This document shows, one piece after another, positions 1 through 8,474 of a stretch of DNA of 48,320 nucleotides. This DNA is from Hyphomicrobium sp. Its GTDB lineage: Bacteria; Pseudomonadota; Alphaproteobacteria; Rhizobiales; Hyphomicrobiaceae. Location: the NCBI GenBank assembly GCA_002928955.1, contig PERT01000024.1, forward strand, positions 1 through 48,320, read 5' to 3'. Position numbers and translations under genes: made by a program. Below the pieces are notes generated by a model. The model did no database searches. It saw only the letters and a list, made by a program, of their open reading frames with translations, and was not told where the DNA came from. Position 1 is the first letter of the stretch, and every line of letters starts with the position of its first letter.

Positions 1-110
1 GGGGGACTAGATTGTTAAGCTCCAGCGCATGCACTTCATGGATCAGCCGATGAGTGGAAGATCAGCGCCGCCAGCTACAGCGACGAAGTACGCGGCGCAG
101 CGGGACTGGT

Positions 111-2618
111 TCAGGGCGGAAGTTTGGTTGTAGAGATCGGCGTAATTGGCTCAGTCACATGATACTTGTGGCAAAGCAGGCAATCTTGTCGCGCGGCGGT
201 GCTGTTGTGACAGGCTTGGCAACTGTCCTTCTTGATGGCACTGAACTCGGAGGTGAAGTCGCGCGGATTGCGCTGCTCGTAGCTCTTCAGGTATGGCCGG
301 CCCTTTTCGATCGTGTGGCAGGTGAGACAGCCGCGGTCGCCGGTGATGCCGAAATGCGGCTGATGGTTGAAACGCGTAAACTGATCGTACTTGCCTTCCA
401 CCGACACTGAGCTGGGCGAGAAGTTGACGACCCGTCCCCGCCCTTCAACGTCGTCGACGCTGTGACACTTCGTACATGAGCCCTGAGAACCCTTGGCCGA
501 GAGGTATTCGAAGACCGCGGCCGCCGGACCCTTGTCCCCCGCAGGGGCCTGCGGGCCGGTGAGTGCGAGCCACGATCGAATGAACGCGTCCTTGTGGTCG
601 GCCGGGCGATAGTAGATCGCGAAGTCCTTCTGATACCATCCCCCGTATTCGGCCCAGCTTTCAGCATCGACCTCGCTGGTGAGGTCTGCCGCCTCCGAAG
701 GCTGTGCTCGCGGGCCGGCCGGCGCTGCGGGGCTGACCGTGGAGGCCTCTCCGGATGACTTGCGAGATGATGGCGTGCTGAAGTTTTTGTTTCGGGCCTT
801 GATATCGCGCAATTCAGTCGCTGTCGGAAAAAGCAACTCGTCGCTTTGTGCCGCAACCGTGCCCAGAGGCTGCTTGTCGTGAGGGCGCGCGTCGGTGCTT
901 CCCGCGGTCGCAGCCCCTATGCCGCCCGATGGCGCAACCTCGGCGTTCTCGGATTTTTTGCTTCCTCTCTCCACGTCGAGTGTTTGGCCGGCATCCTTCA
1001 AACCGGCTCTCATGGGGCCAGGAAGCAGCCGAGACTTTTCCGCCTTTACGGGTGAGGCGCTCCTACTTTCAGGTGGCTGAGTTTCACCGTCCGCAATGAC
1101 GTCGGCTTTTTCGTCCTCGGACTTTGACACGATGCATTGACCGAGAATGCGTACCATGCACGCCGGCGGATCACGCTTTGCGGACTTCGCCTCGATCTCC
1201 GACTCCGGATTGTAAGTAGCGGTATCCGCTATTGCGTTTGTCCCCGCGTCAGGAGCGGGCGTCGGCGCTGCATCAGTTTCGCTCGCAGCTGCGTGCTGGG
1301 ACTTCTCCCCTTGCGTCGTCACGGTGCTCCAGCCGTTCTGTTGCCGAACGATCGCGCCCGGACCCTCCGCGATTTCCGCGGCGAGGTTAGGCAGCCACTG
1401 TCTTTGCGCGGTGAGGATGACATCGCGGGGGATGCTTGCCGTAAGCGACGCAATACGATTGGCCTCGAACCTCGCTCCCCCCCCGCTGCCGAGATCACCG
1501 AGCACAACCGATGCCTTGCCCGAAATCAATTTGAATAGGGTCTGCTTCGTTTCCCAGACAAGTTCCGTCACTGCCTTTATCTGTTCGTCACTCGCTGTTG
1601 ACAGGTCGTGAAGCCTCAGGTTTTCGACAGTCCTGAGCAGGTCTCTGCCCCGGTCGCTTCGGCCGATCATCACCTTCATGAACGGGGTGAGCGCGGCCTC
1701 CGACTCGGCGGGCCATTCTCCAATTGCAGCCTTCCTCATTTTCATCGTCTCGAGGTCAAGGCCCGGCAGTGAGATGAAGGCAATTCCTTTGGGGCCGCTG
1801 ACCCGCTCCTTGCCGCTGATCTGATCGCGATGACAGGTTGCGCAAGTCTGCTCGAACGGGGCCACGCCCATGATGCGTTTGTCGCCCCGCCTATCGTGGC
1901 AGGCGGAGCAGGTGGCCGGGATGATTCGCGTTGGATCTTTTTTCGCGACGTCGGGGAAATGCTTTCCGAAATGGCCGGCATGGTCGTAGACGATCCGCGA
2001 GCGCCGCCTGAACGGATAGCCATCGAACTGCGGATGGTGGCCGTCGAAGCCGTCGAATTTCAATGTATGGCAGGATTGGCATTGCTCGTTGGTGAACTTA
2101 CTCAGGTCGAAACCGGCGCCTTGGTGCTCCTGGTGGCATGTCGCGCAGGCAACCCCGCGCGCCATGATATCGTGGGTCGGGAAGGCGATGCTCTGCGCAA
2201 GGGTCGATTGCGGAACAGTCGGAGCGGCAATCATCTTCGACATACGCTCTGTGCTGCGCCTCAGAGCGGCGGCCGTAGCGCCGTGAGCATTCAATGCCGT
2301 TGCGGGCATGGCATGGCAGGTTAGGCAAGCTTTGCTGTCGGCATGCGGATCCCCGGCGACGAAGCCATGGATCCAGCTCAGTTTGGTGTTGCCGCTCCGC
2401 GAGTGGCAGCTACTGCAATTCTCGATTGCGCCGTGAGCGCTCGACAAGGGGCCCGGCATGAAAAAAGTCGTGCCCCTGGTGAAACCAATCACGGTGCCGG
2501 TCATCATGACGGCGACGAGCGCCGACAGCAGCGCGAAACGGTCGCGCGACACGTCCGGGAGTGCGAACCACGACGATCTTCGCAATCGAGCCGCCTCAGG
2601 TGGTTCCGTCCGCTGCAT
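111..2618 (-). CDS. Decaheme c-type cytochrome with long heme-free middle
   Basis: The product is about 835 residues with ten CxxCH heme-binding motifs. Six lie in the N-terminal part (about residues 69-264) and four in the C-terminal 121 residues. Between them are about 445 residues without CxxCH, partly rich in Ala, Pro, Ser and Glu and probably disordered. A single hydrophobic segment near residues 28-48 would export the protein and may anchor it to the membrane. The start chosen is ATG at 2618, overlapping the TGA stop of the upstream membrane gene, with a GGAG seven bases before it; a GTG three bases earlier is possible. It is last in a minus-strand unit of reductase, tetraheme cytochrome and b-type-like protein. 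Heme count is by motif only. Role inferred: periplasmic electron transfer. The partner or terminal acceptor cannot be read from the sequence. Confidence 0.85.
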   Translation of the reverse strand: MQRTEPPEAARLRRSSWFALPDVSRDRFALLSALVAVMMTGTVIGFTRGTTFFMPGPLSSAHGAIENCSSCHSRSGNTKLSWIHGFVAGDPHADSKACLTCHAMPATALNAHGATAAALRRSTERMSKMIAAPTVPQSTLAQSIAFPTHDIMARGVACATCHQEHQGAGFDLSKFTNEQCQSCHTLKFDGFDGHHPQFDGYPFRRRSRIVYDHAGHFGKHFPDVAKKDPTRIIPATCSACHDRRGDKRIMGVAPFEQTCATCHRDQISGKERVSGPKGIAFISLPGLDLETMKMRKAAIGEWPAESEAALTPFMKVMIGRSDRGRDLLRTVENLRLHDLSTASDEQIKAVTELVWETKQTLFKLISGKASVVLGDLGSGGGARFEANRIASLTASIPRDVILTAQRQWLPNLAAEIAEGPGAIVRQQNGWSTVTTQGEKSQHAAASETDAAPTPAPDAGTNAIADTATYNPESEIEAKSAKRDPPACMVRILGQCIVSKSEDEKADVIADGETQPPESRSASPVKAEKSRLLPGPMRAGLKDAGQTLDVERGSKKSENAEVAPSGGIGAATAGSTDARPHDKQPLGTVAAQSDELLFPTATELRDIKARNKNFSTPSSRKSSGEASTVSPAAPAGPRAQPSEAADLTSEVDAESWAEYGGWYQKDFAIYYRPADHKDAFIRSWLALTGPQAPAGDKGPAAAVFEYLSAKGSQGSCTKCHSVDDVEGRGRVVNFSPSSVSVEGKYDQFTRFNHQPHFGITGDRGCLTCHTIEKGRPYLKSYEQRNPRDFTSEFSAIKKDSCQACHNSTAARQDCLLCHKYHVTEPITPISTTKLPP

Positions 2619-3544
2619 CACCAGGCTCCGGACGTGAAGGCATAGGCGACGACAACGTGAAGCACCGCAAGCATAATGAGCGCATAAGTGGCCGGAACGT
2701 GCACAAAGAGCCAGCCTTTGGTCAGGGCATGACGAACGCGTGCGAAGTCGAGATGATCCTTCTCGATGACCAAGTGCCTGAGGACCGCTAGTTTACCCTG
2801 TGCGTCCTCGTCGACATATCGCGACAGGCTGTCGATTTCGTCGGTGAGCCGCTTGAGCGGGCGTTGCGAGCCGATGACATGAGCGGCAGCATTGCGTGGG
2901 CCTTGAAAGAAATCCCTCAGATGGTTCGTGTGAAGATCCAGGATCCAGGCATCGTAGGGCAGTGGTGGAAGGATGTTCGAGGCCGCGGTAGCGGGACCGG
3001 GTTTTGCAATAGCAGCTTCGACCTCCCGTGCCAGCGCACTGCGGCGTATCTCTATGCGATCCAGATCGATGTTCTGCTCGCTACTGCGCCCAGCTTTCGA
3101 AGACCAGGCGAGGGTTACGCCGAATATGCCACTCAGGGTCACCAGTACGAAGCCCGCCCAAAGAGCCCATTCGAAAACCGTATCGGGCAACGAGACACTC
3201 GAATGCGATAGAAACGCGGCAATAAGAAACAGACCCAGAGCGACGTGAACGCCGCGCCAACGTGACACGGCCCTTGGCGACAGGCGGCCCGCCTTCGTGG
3301 CGACATGGAAGCAGACTTGCAGGCACATGCCGCCCGCAAGCACCCAGCCGTCGAGATAACGCGGATCGCGCAAGCTATTGCCGTAGATCCAAACGATCCA
3401 GAACAGGATTCCCGACAGGACTGCGATCAGAGCCGGCATTAGCGTCTCGCTACTGAGATATCCCGCAACGCGGTACCTCCACCGACCAGAGTGGCTCGAT
3501 CGCACCGCGACACCGATCTCACGGAAGCCAATGTCCCTGTTCAC
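2618..3544 (-). CDS. Integral membrane protein, possible b-type cytochrome subunit
   Basis: The product is 308 residues with about five hydrophobic segments: four in the first half (roughly residues 33-160) and one near the C-terminus. A hydrophilic stretch of about 120 residues separates the last from the others. Histidines lie in or next to several segments (FHVATK, VHVALG, and VHVP...LHVV in the last helix), as in b-type cytochromes of the b561 kind. This is a resemblance, not a domain match. The start is GTG at 3544 with GGAG seven bases upstream. The stop overlaps the start of the decaheme cytochrome, so the two are probably translationally coupled. A plausible role is passing electrons between the quinone pool and the multiheme cytochromes, by inference from context. 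Confidence 0.55.
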   Translation of the reverse strand: MNRDIGFREIGVAVRSSHSGRWRYRVAGYLSSETLMPALIAVLSGILFWIVWIYGNSLRDPRYLDGWVLAGGMCLQVCFHVATKAGRLSPRAVSRWRGVHVALGLFLIAAFLSHSSVSLPDTVFEWALWAGFVLVTLSGIFGVTLAWSSKAGRSSEQNIDLDRIEIRRSALAREVEAAIAKPGPATAASNILPPLPYDAWILDLHTNHLRDFFQGPRNAAAHVIGSQRPLKRLTDEIDSLSRYVDEDAQGKLAVLRHLVIEKDHLDFARVRHALTKGWLFVHVPATYALIMLAVLHVVVAYAFTSGAW

Positions 3545-3591
3545 CGTTCCACTCCACCAATCAACGCGCCGCGGTTACCAATCGGCTAGCC

Positions 3592-4656
3592 TCAATCGGT
3601 CACACCGGCCTGCCTGGGTTTGCCTTTGAACGTGTCCGGCTTGGGTATGAGGCTATCGAGCCCGGACATCGTGGCGCCGTCGTACTTCTGAGTGATGCGC
3701 AAAATCTCTTTCGACACCCCGTCAGCCGCGGCCGTCAGCGCACGCTCGTTGTTGAGCATCAACCCGGCCGAATAAGCGAGTTCCACGATTTTTGCGATTT
3801 CCGGCACCTCCGGCGCCGCCTTCGCTGCCGCGGCAAGTTTCTCGCGCGCCCGATCGGCACGGCTGGCCATCTCGAACGCATAGACTTTTCTCGTGGTCGC
3901 CCGCCCGATGGCGCGCAACGCGGTCTCGATCTCCACTCCGAGGCCGACAAGAAGTAGCATCCGCTTGCGTGCGGCGTCGGCTACCTCATTCACCTTGCCC
4001 TTGGAGTGCCAAGTGTTGTGCCTGACCTCGCCCTGCGACCAGGAAATGAGATCGAAGGCACTACCGCTGCGATGACCGCCCTTGTTCACGAGCTCTTCGT
4101 GCGGAACGACGTGACAGCCAAGGCAGTTCTTCGCCAGTTGATAGAGGGCCCGTGGCCGGATCATTCCCTTTGCCTCGGCGAGCTTCCATCGCGCCTCGGA
4201 TTCCTGCTTGCTTTCGGTTTGTGCCGTCTTGCCGCTGTAACCGGAGTGGACTTTGATCCATTCGGCGCTGGCCCCATGGCACGACTCACACGAGATGCCC
4301 GAGACCGTCTCGTCGACACCACTCTTGTTCTGCACCGTAAAATGACAACCAAGGCACAGGCTCTCTGATTTGACGCGCCGAACCCCCAATCGCTGGGCGA
4401 TGGCATTCGCTTCGGCGTTGCGCGGCATTTCCTGGAAGGTCTTGAAATGATGTGTTGCTTTCCACGCCGCGGCCTCCTGCTTGTGACATTCGGCACAAGC
4501 ATTGGGGCCGGAGATCTTGGCCCGATCCGGTGAACCCGCGCCGTAGGCGGCAAACCCCATCAACATCAGCAATCCGCAGAGCAGGAGCGCATATCGAAAG
4601 CCAGCTCTGCTCATCTCTGGCCGGATCGGCTTGGGGCTATCGGCTCTTTCGATCAC
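3592..4656 (-). CDS. Tetraheme c-type cytochrome (cytochrome c554-like)
   Basis: The product is about 354 residues with four heme motifs (CAEC-H, CLGC-H, CESC-H, CLGC-H). Their spacing resembles the cytochrome c554 / multiheme 'cytochrome c family' group. A hydrophobic stretch (ALLLCGLLMLMGF) follows a charged N-terminus and serves as export signal or anchor. The C-terminal third has no heme motif and looks helical and charged. I prefer GTG at 4656, preceded by a strong GGGAGGGG, over an in-frame TTG at 4734 that has no ribosome site. It lies 82 bases downstream of the reductase gene and 47 bases upstream of the b-type-like gene, all on the minus strand. A periplasmic electron carrier role is inferred. 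Confidence 0.8.
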   Translation of the reverse strand: MIERADSPKPIRPEMSRAGFRYALLLCGLLMLMGFAAYGAGSPDRAKISGPNACAECHKQEAAAWKATHHFKTFQEMPRNAEANAIAQRLGVRRVKSESLCLGCHFTVQNKSGVDETVSGISCESCHGASAEWIKVHSGYSGKTAQTESKQESEARWKLAEAKGMIRPRALYQLAKNCLGCHVVPHEELVNKGGHRSGSAFDLISWSQGEVRHNTWHSKGKVNEVADAARKRMLLLVGLGVEIETALRAIGRATTRKVYAFEMASRADRAREKLAAAAKAAPEVPEIAKIVELAYSAGLMLNNERALTAAADGVSKEILRITQKYDGATMSGLDSLIPKPDTFKGKPRQAGVTD

Positions 4657-4738
4657 GACCCCTCCCTGGTCTGCATTGTCTCGTATGCGGATGCATCGGC
4701 TTGATCTGCCGGTGGCAGTGGTCAAGACTTGCAATTAC

Positions 4739-5752
4739 TCACTGTCCAGCGGGAATGCCTGCTAGCCACCCCGTGGCACGTGTCAGCATTCCTCTCTCCG
4801 GCGTGGCTTCGGCGGCAGGCAGGAATGGATCTGCGTGACACACCACGCCAACACGCGCCGCTATCGACTTCATGGATTCGACCATGTTCGGCGATCCACA
4901 GGCATAGAGCACATCGGTCGGCATGATCGGGGGTAGATAGTCGGTGGGTCGCCCGGGCCAAACGATATTCGGCTTGCTTTGCTGATTGCTGCAAACCGGC
5001 ACCACGCGAACGTTCGGAAATGCAGCCAACCGCGCCAGAGCGGGGCCCATGTAGAGCGATTGCAGCGAACGGCCGCCGACAATAACCATTAAGTTGCGTT
5101 GGGGCGCTTCGCGAAGCGCCGCGACAGCGATCGACCAGATCGGAGCAAAGCCGGTATTCGTCGCGACACAAATGATCCGACCCGGCCGATTGGCCCGGAA
5201 ATAGGCCGAGCCATAGGGCCCAGTCAGCTTTACCCGATGCCCCAGCTTGATCCGTTTGCCGAGCGCGGCGGTAACCCGCCCATCCTTCATTTGCCTGATA
5301 TGAAACCAAATTTTTCGCGTATCTGAGTTGCCGTGCACCGGAAGTGTGATGCTGTAGGGTCGGCTAGGGAAGCCATCGAATCGCACTTGCGCATATTGCC
5401 CCGCGAGCGACGGAAGCGCGCGGCTTGGCGTAATTCCCACTTCAAGCACTTCCGACGAAAGGCGCCGCAGGCTGCTCAGCACGCAATCGACGGTACGAAC
5501 TCGGACTGCGTCAGCCTTTTCGACGACCGCATCGCCAGCGATTCGACATTGACAGGCATGAACGATCCCTGGCTCGGAACCTAATCCTCCGCGCACATCT
5601 CCCGACAACACCCGAACGCAGCAAGTTCCACAGTGGCCGGCACGGCAGTCATAGGGGATCTCAATGCCATTCCTCAACGCGGCGTCCAAAAGCAGTTCAC
5701 CGCGCGCGCCCCGAAAACTCTTCCCATTCACAGTGATCCGAAAAGCCGTCAT
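4739..5752 (-). CDS. [2Fe-2S] ferredoxin-FAD/NAD(P) oxidoreductase
   Basis: The product is about 337 residues. The N-terminal 90 residues form a plant-type ferredoxin domain with the Cx4Cx2C cluster signature (CRAGHCGTC) and a later cysteine (HACQC). Next is a flavin domain with the RPYS flavin motif, then a pyridine-nucleotide domain with GPYG and a late CGSPNM segment. This is the usual layout of single-chain oxygenase reductases (BenC/CmtA type) and of some electron-transfer flavoproteins. The start is ATG at 5752 with GAAGGGA upstream; an in-frame TTG 15 bases earlier lies within the ribosome site. No oxygenase component is nearby. Instead it opens a cytochrome unit, so it may feed NAD(P)H electrons into the cytochromes, or accept electrons from them. 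That role is inference. Confidence 0.85.
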   Translation of the reverse strand: MTAFRITVNGKSFRGARGELLLDAALRNGIEIPYDCRAGHCGTCCVRVLSGDVRGGLGSEPGIVHACQCRIAGDAVVEKADAVRVRTVDCVLSSLRRLSSEVLEVGITPSRALPSLAGQYAQVRFDGFPSRPYSITLPVHGNSDTRKIWFHIRQMKDGRVTAALGKRIKLGHRVKLTGPYGSAYFRANRPGRIICVATNTGFAPIWSIAVAALREAPQRNLMVIVGGRSLQSLYMGPALARLAAFPNVRVVPVCSNQQSKPNIVWPGRPTDYLPPIMPTDVLYACGSPNMVESMKSIAARVGVVCHADPFLPAAEATPERGMLTRATGWLAGIPAGQ

Positions 5753-6410
5753 TTTTAATCCCTTCAAGCTTCACGTATTCCAACCGCGGTCGGTCGCGAC
5801 GAAGCCCTCGCGGCCTTGCGCCAGGATCCGCCGAGCCGCCGCAGCCACGGGGAGACCGCCGCCCCGACCAGTGGCCGGCCCACGTACGGCCATCCGATTG
5901 AGCTGGAATTCCCTACCCCTCGTCATGTAGCTCAGGTCAATATCTCAATTTTGCATAAACACATTATATCGCACTCGTTTGAACCCCTCCTATCAGTTCA
6001 GACAGTGACCATTTGATGGCCTTGCCGGCCATATAATCGCAACGCTTCGATATTGCTCATAGGAGCAAATCATTCTGGCGGCGACCAAAGACTCTATCTT
6101 TGCGGCGCGCTCTTCCTGACCGGCACAATACAGGTTGCACAATTAGATAAACAGTCGTTTTGAGTATTTTAGCGTCTCCCAACGGGAACAATTCTGGTGA
6201 AATGGCTTCCGCATAAAGTCGCCGATATTTATTGACCATGACACCAAGTGCATGGTTCGGATCAAAATTGAAATTTGTCATGGCCTTATTCTGGTCACGT
6301 TCTGCATTCTTTTTCATGCCATTGAATGACACGAATTTCATTCGCCTTGTTTTTGCTCATTGTCGAATAAATAGAATACCGTTACGAACGCGAATTGGGG
6401 GGCGTTGCCA
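5753..6410. other. AT-rich divergent promoter region between the two cytochrome units
   Basis: These 658 bases separate the divergent reductase and pentaheme genes. About 5930-6400 is clearly richer in A and T than the flanks, as expected for a region with two divergent promoters. I found no convincing FNR/FixK half-site pair by eye. A minus-strand reading frame of 94 codons (6057-6341) exists but has no ribosome site, no recognised motif and atypical composition; I do not call it a gene. Confidence 0.4.
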
Positions 6411-8372
6411 ATGGGACGATTTTCTGGGCTTTGGACGCTCATCTGCGCCCTTGCGGGTATTTCACTGATACTAGCAAGCGGTCCGCGGTCCGCGATCGCC
6501 CAGTCGTCCGGAGGAGCAGTCGCGCGGGAGCCCGGCGCCGGGAAGGCTAACGCACTGGCAGGCGTCGGCGCTGCGGAGGCTCCGGCTCAAGAAGCGGTAT
6601 TTGCCCAAGCCAAGGAAGGCGACGCAATTTCTGCGCTTGAAGCGCTCATCAAAGGGGTAGGGAATAAATCCAGCGCCAATCGAAGTGGCGCGAAGCCAAT
6701 CGTCACAAAAGCCGGAGGCAGTGGCGTCACCGGCACGCTCGCGGACGAGTCGCTCTACCCGACCGCAGCGCAATGCGGTGAGTGCCATCAGCAGATTTAT
6801 GACGAGTGGTCATCGTCGCAGCATGCCTACGCTTCGATTTCACCGATGTTCCACAAGTTCGAGCAGAAGTTCCAGACGCTGACCCAAGGTACGGTCGGAA
6901 CCTTTTGTGTGCGCTGCCATCAGCAGGTCGGCACCCAGCTCGGCGAAGCGCGTGATGCCCCGCTCTGGGAACGCAGCCAGATCTCGCGCGAGGGCGTGAG
7001 CTGCATCACGTGCCACCGGGTCCAGGAGCAATACGGCAAAGTCAACGGCGAGCGCCGGATCGAGCCAGGCAGGATCTATGACCCGGTCTATGGCAGCGGC
7101 GAGAAGAGCGTCATCAAGGACGTCCTTGCCAACAAGGATACCTACTCAGTCAAGACCGACCCAAAGGGACGCGGAAACGACATCCATAAGGGCATGATCA
7201 CCAATGACCAGATGACCAAGTCGGAGTTTTGCGTCAGCTGTCATCAGGTGGCAGTCAATCTCGGCATCAAGCTCGAGATCGTCTGGGACCAGTATCGCGA
7301 CAGCCCGGCGCGCAAGGCCGGTGTGACGTGCCAAGACTGCCACATGGGCAAGGTGCCCGGAAAGCCCGAAGGATATGCGATCGGGCCATCGGCCGTGGTC
7401 GGCGGCAAGCCCATCAACCCAGGGCGCAAGCACGCCAATCACCGGTTCATCGGCCCTGGATATTCAATCGCGCACCCGGGCATTTTCCCGCACAACCGGA
7501 AGGCACAGGCGATCAAGATCGAGGACTGGCTGCAATTTGACTGGCGCGCCGGATGGGGCGCCACAAAGTTCGAGGATAAGGTCGCAGCAGGAAAGTTCAA
7601 ACCGAGTTTTCCGAAGCGGTGGGCCAACGCACTCGACCGGGAGGACGCCAGGGCGATCATTGACGAGAACATCGCGAAGCTCGATGAGCGCGACAGGTTC
7701 CGCAAACTGGTCATGGAGAAGAGCAGCAAGGTTGATGGCCCGAACATCGAGGGCACACCTGGGGTCGGCCGGGACTTGGCATTCTCCTACACGATCAAGA
7801 ATACCAATTCTGGGCACAACCTTCCCTCAGGATCGCTTGGGGCGCAGCCGCAACTCTGGGTAAACGTCGCGCTCGTCGATCCAGACGGCAGGAACATCTG
7901 GGAGACGGGCTACGTCGACAGCAACGGCGATATCGCTGATCTGCACAGTCTCGATGTCGCCGCCGGAACCGTCAAGACCGACCAGCAGCTGGTGCATTTC
8001 CAGACCAAGTTCTTGACCACCAACCTCAAGGGCACGGATCGCGAGATGTACCTGCCGGTCAACTTCGACATCGATCCACTGCCGCATCTGCGGCCGCCAG
8101 GCATCCCAACCACGGTCCTCAATCACCCTCCGCTCGTGCGCATGGAAAATCACTCGTTGCCACCTCTGGGAGAGAAGGTGGCGCGATACCAGGTACCGGG
8201 CGGATTGATTTCGAAACCGGGCAAATACCAGCTCCTCTTCCGCATGCGGAGCCGTGCCGAACCGATCTACTTCATGCGCTTTGTCAGTGCCACCAAGGAA
8301 ATGGAGCGAAGCATGAATGATCGCATAATGAACTTCCACAGCTTCGCCGCAACGATCGACGTGAAAGGCTGA
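6411..8372 (+). CDS. Pentaheme c-type cytochrome, first gene of the barrel unit
   Basis: The product is about 653 residues. A signal peptide (hydrophobic LWTLICALAGISLILASG, then a likely AIAQ cleavage site near residue 31) precedes a low-complexity stretch. Five CxxCH motifs follow near residues 122, 166, 198, 274 and 307. The first half resembles cytochrome c554 / MtrA-like multiheme proteins. The second half (about 330-653) has no heme motif and resembles a beta-rich domain. The start is ATG at 6411 with a GGGGGG tract eight bases upstream; a TTG at 6405 is in frame. The outer-membrane barrel gene follows about 100 bases downstream, an arrangement seen in porin-cytochrome conduits. Whether it sits in the periplasm or on the outer surface cannot be decided here. 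Confidence 0.85.
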   Translation: MGRFSGLWTLICALAGISLILASGPRSAIAQSSGGAVAREPGAGKANALAGVGAAEAPAQEAVFAQAKEGDAISALEALIKGVGNKSSANRSGAKPIVTKAGGSGVTGTLADESLYPTAAQCGECHQQIYDEWSSSQHAYASISPMFHKFEQKFQTLTQGTVGTFCVRCHQQVGTQLGEARDAPLWERSQISREGVSCITCHRVQEQYGKVNGERRIEPGRIYDPVYGSGEKSVIKDVLANKDTYSVKTDPKGRGNDIHKGMITNDQMTKSEFCVSCHQVAVNLGIKLEIVWDQYRDSPARKAGVTCQDCHMGKVPGKPEGYAIGPSAVVGGKPINPGRKHANHRFIGPGYSIAHPGIFPHNRKAQAIKIEDWLQFDWRAGWGATKFEDKVAAGKFKPSFPKRWANALDREDARAIIDENIAKLDERDRFRKLVMEKSSKVDGPNIEGTPGVGRDLAFSYTIKNTNSGHNLPSGSLGAQPQLWVNVALVDPDGRNIWETGYVDSNGDIADLHSLDVAAGTVKTDQQLVHFQTKFLTTNLKGTDREMYLPVNFDIDPLPHLRPPGIPTTVLNHPPLVRMENHSLPPLGEKVARYQVPGGLISKPGKYQLLFRMRSRAEPIYFMRFVSATKEMERSMNDRIMNFHSFAATIDVKG

Positions 8373-8474
8373 TCATCGGATTGCGGCGGCTTCGGATTGG
8401 GGATCCGAAGCTGGTTCAAAGCAACAGGCTCCAGGCCTCGGCTCCGGCCAGAGTTACGACGTGGGGGACTTCAA

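Noticed and set aside
6057-6341. A 94-codon minus-strand frame in the divergent promoter region
   Set aside because: It lies in the AT-rich intergenic region, lacks a ribosome site and family resemblance. It could be a gene remnant, but I cannot support it.
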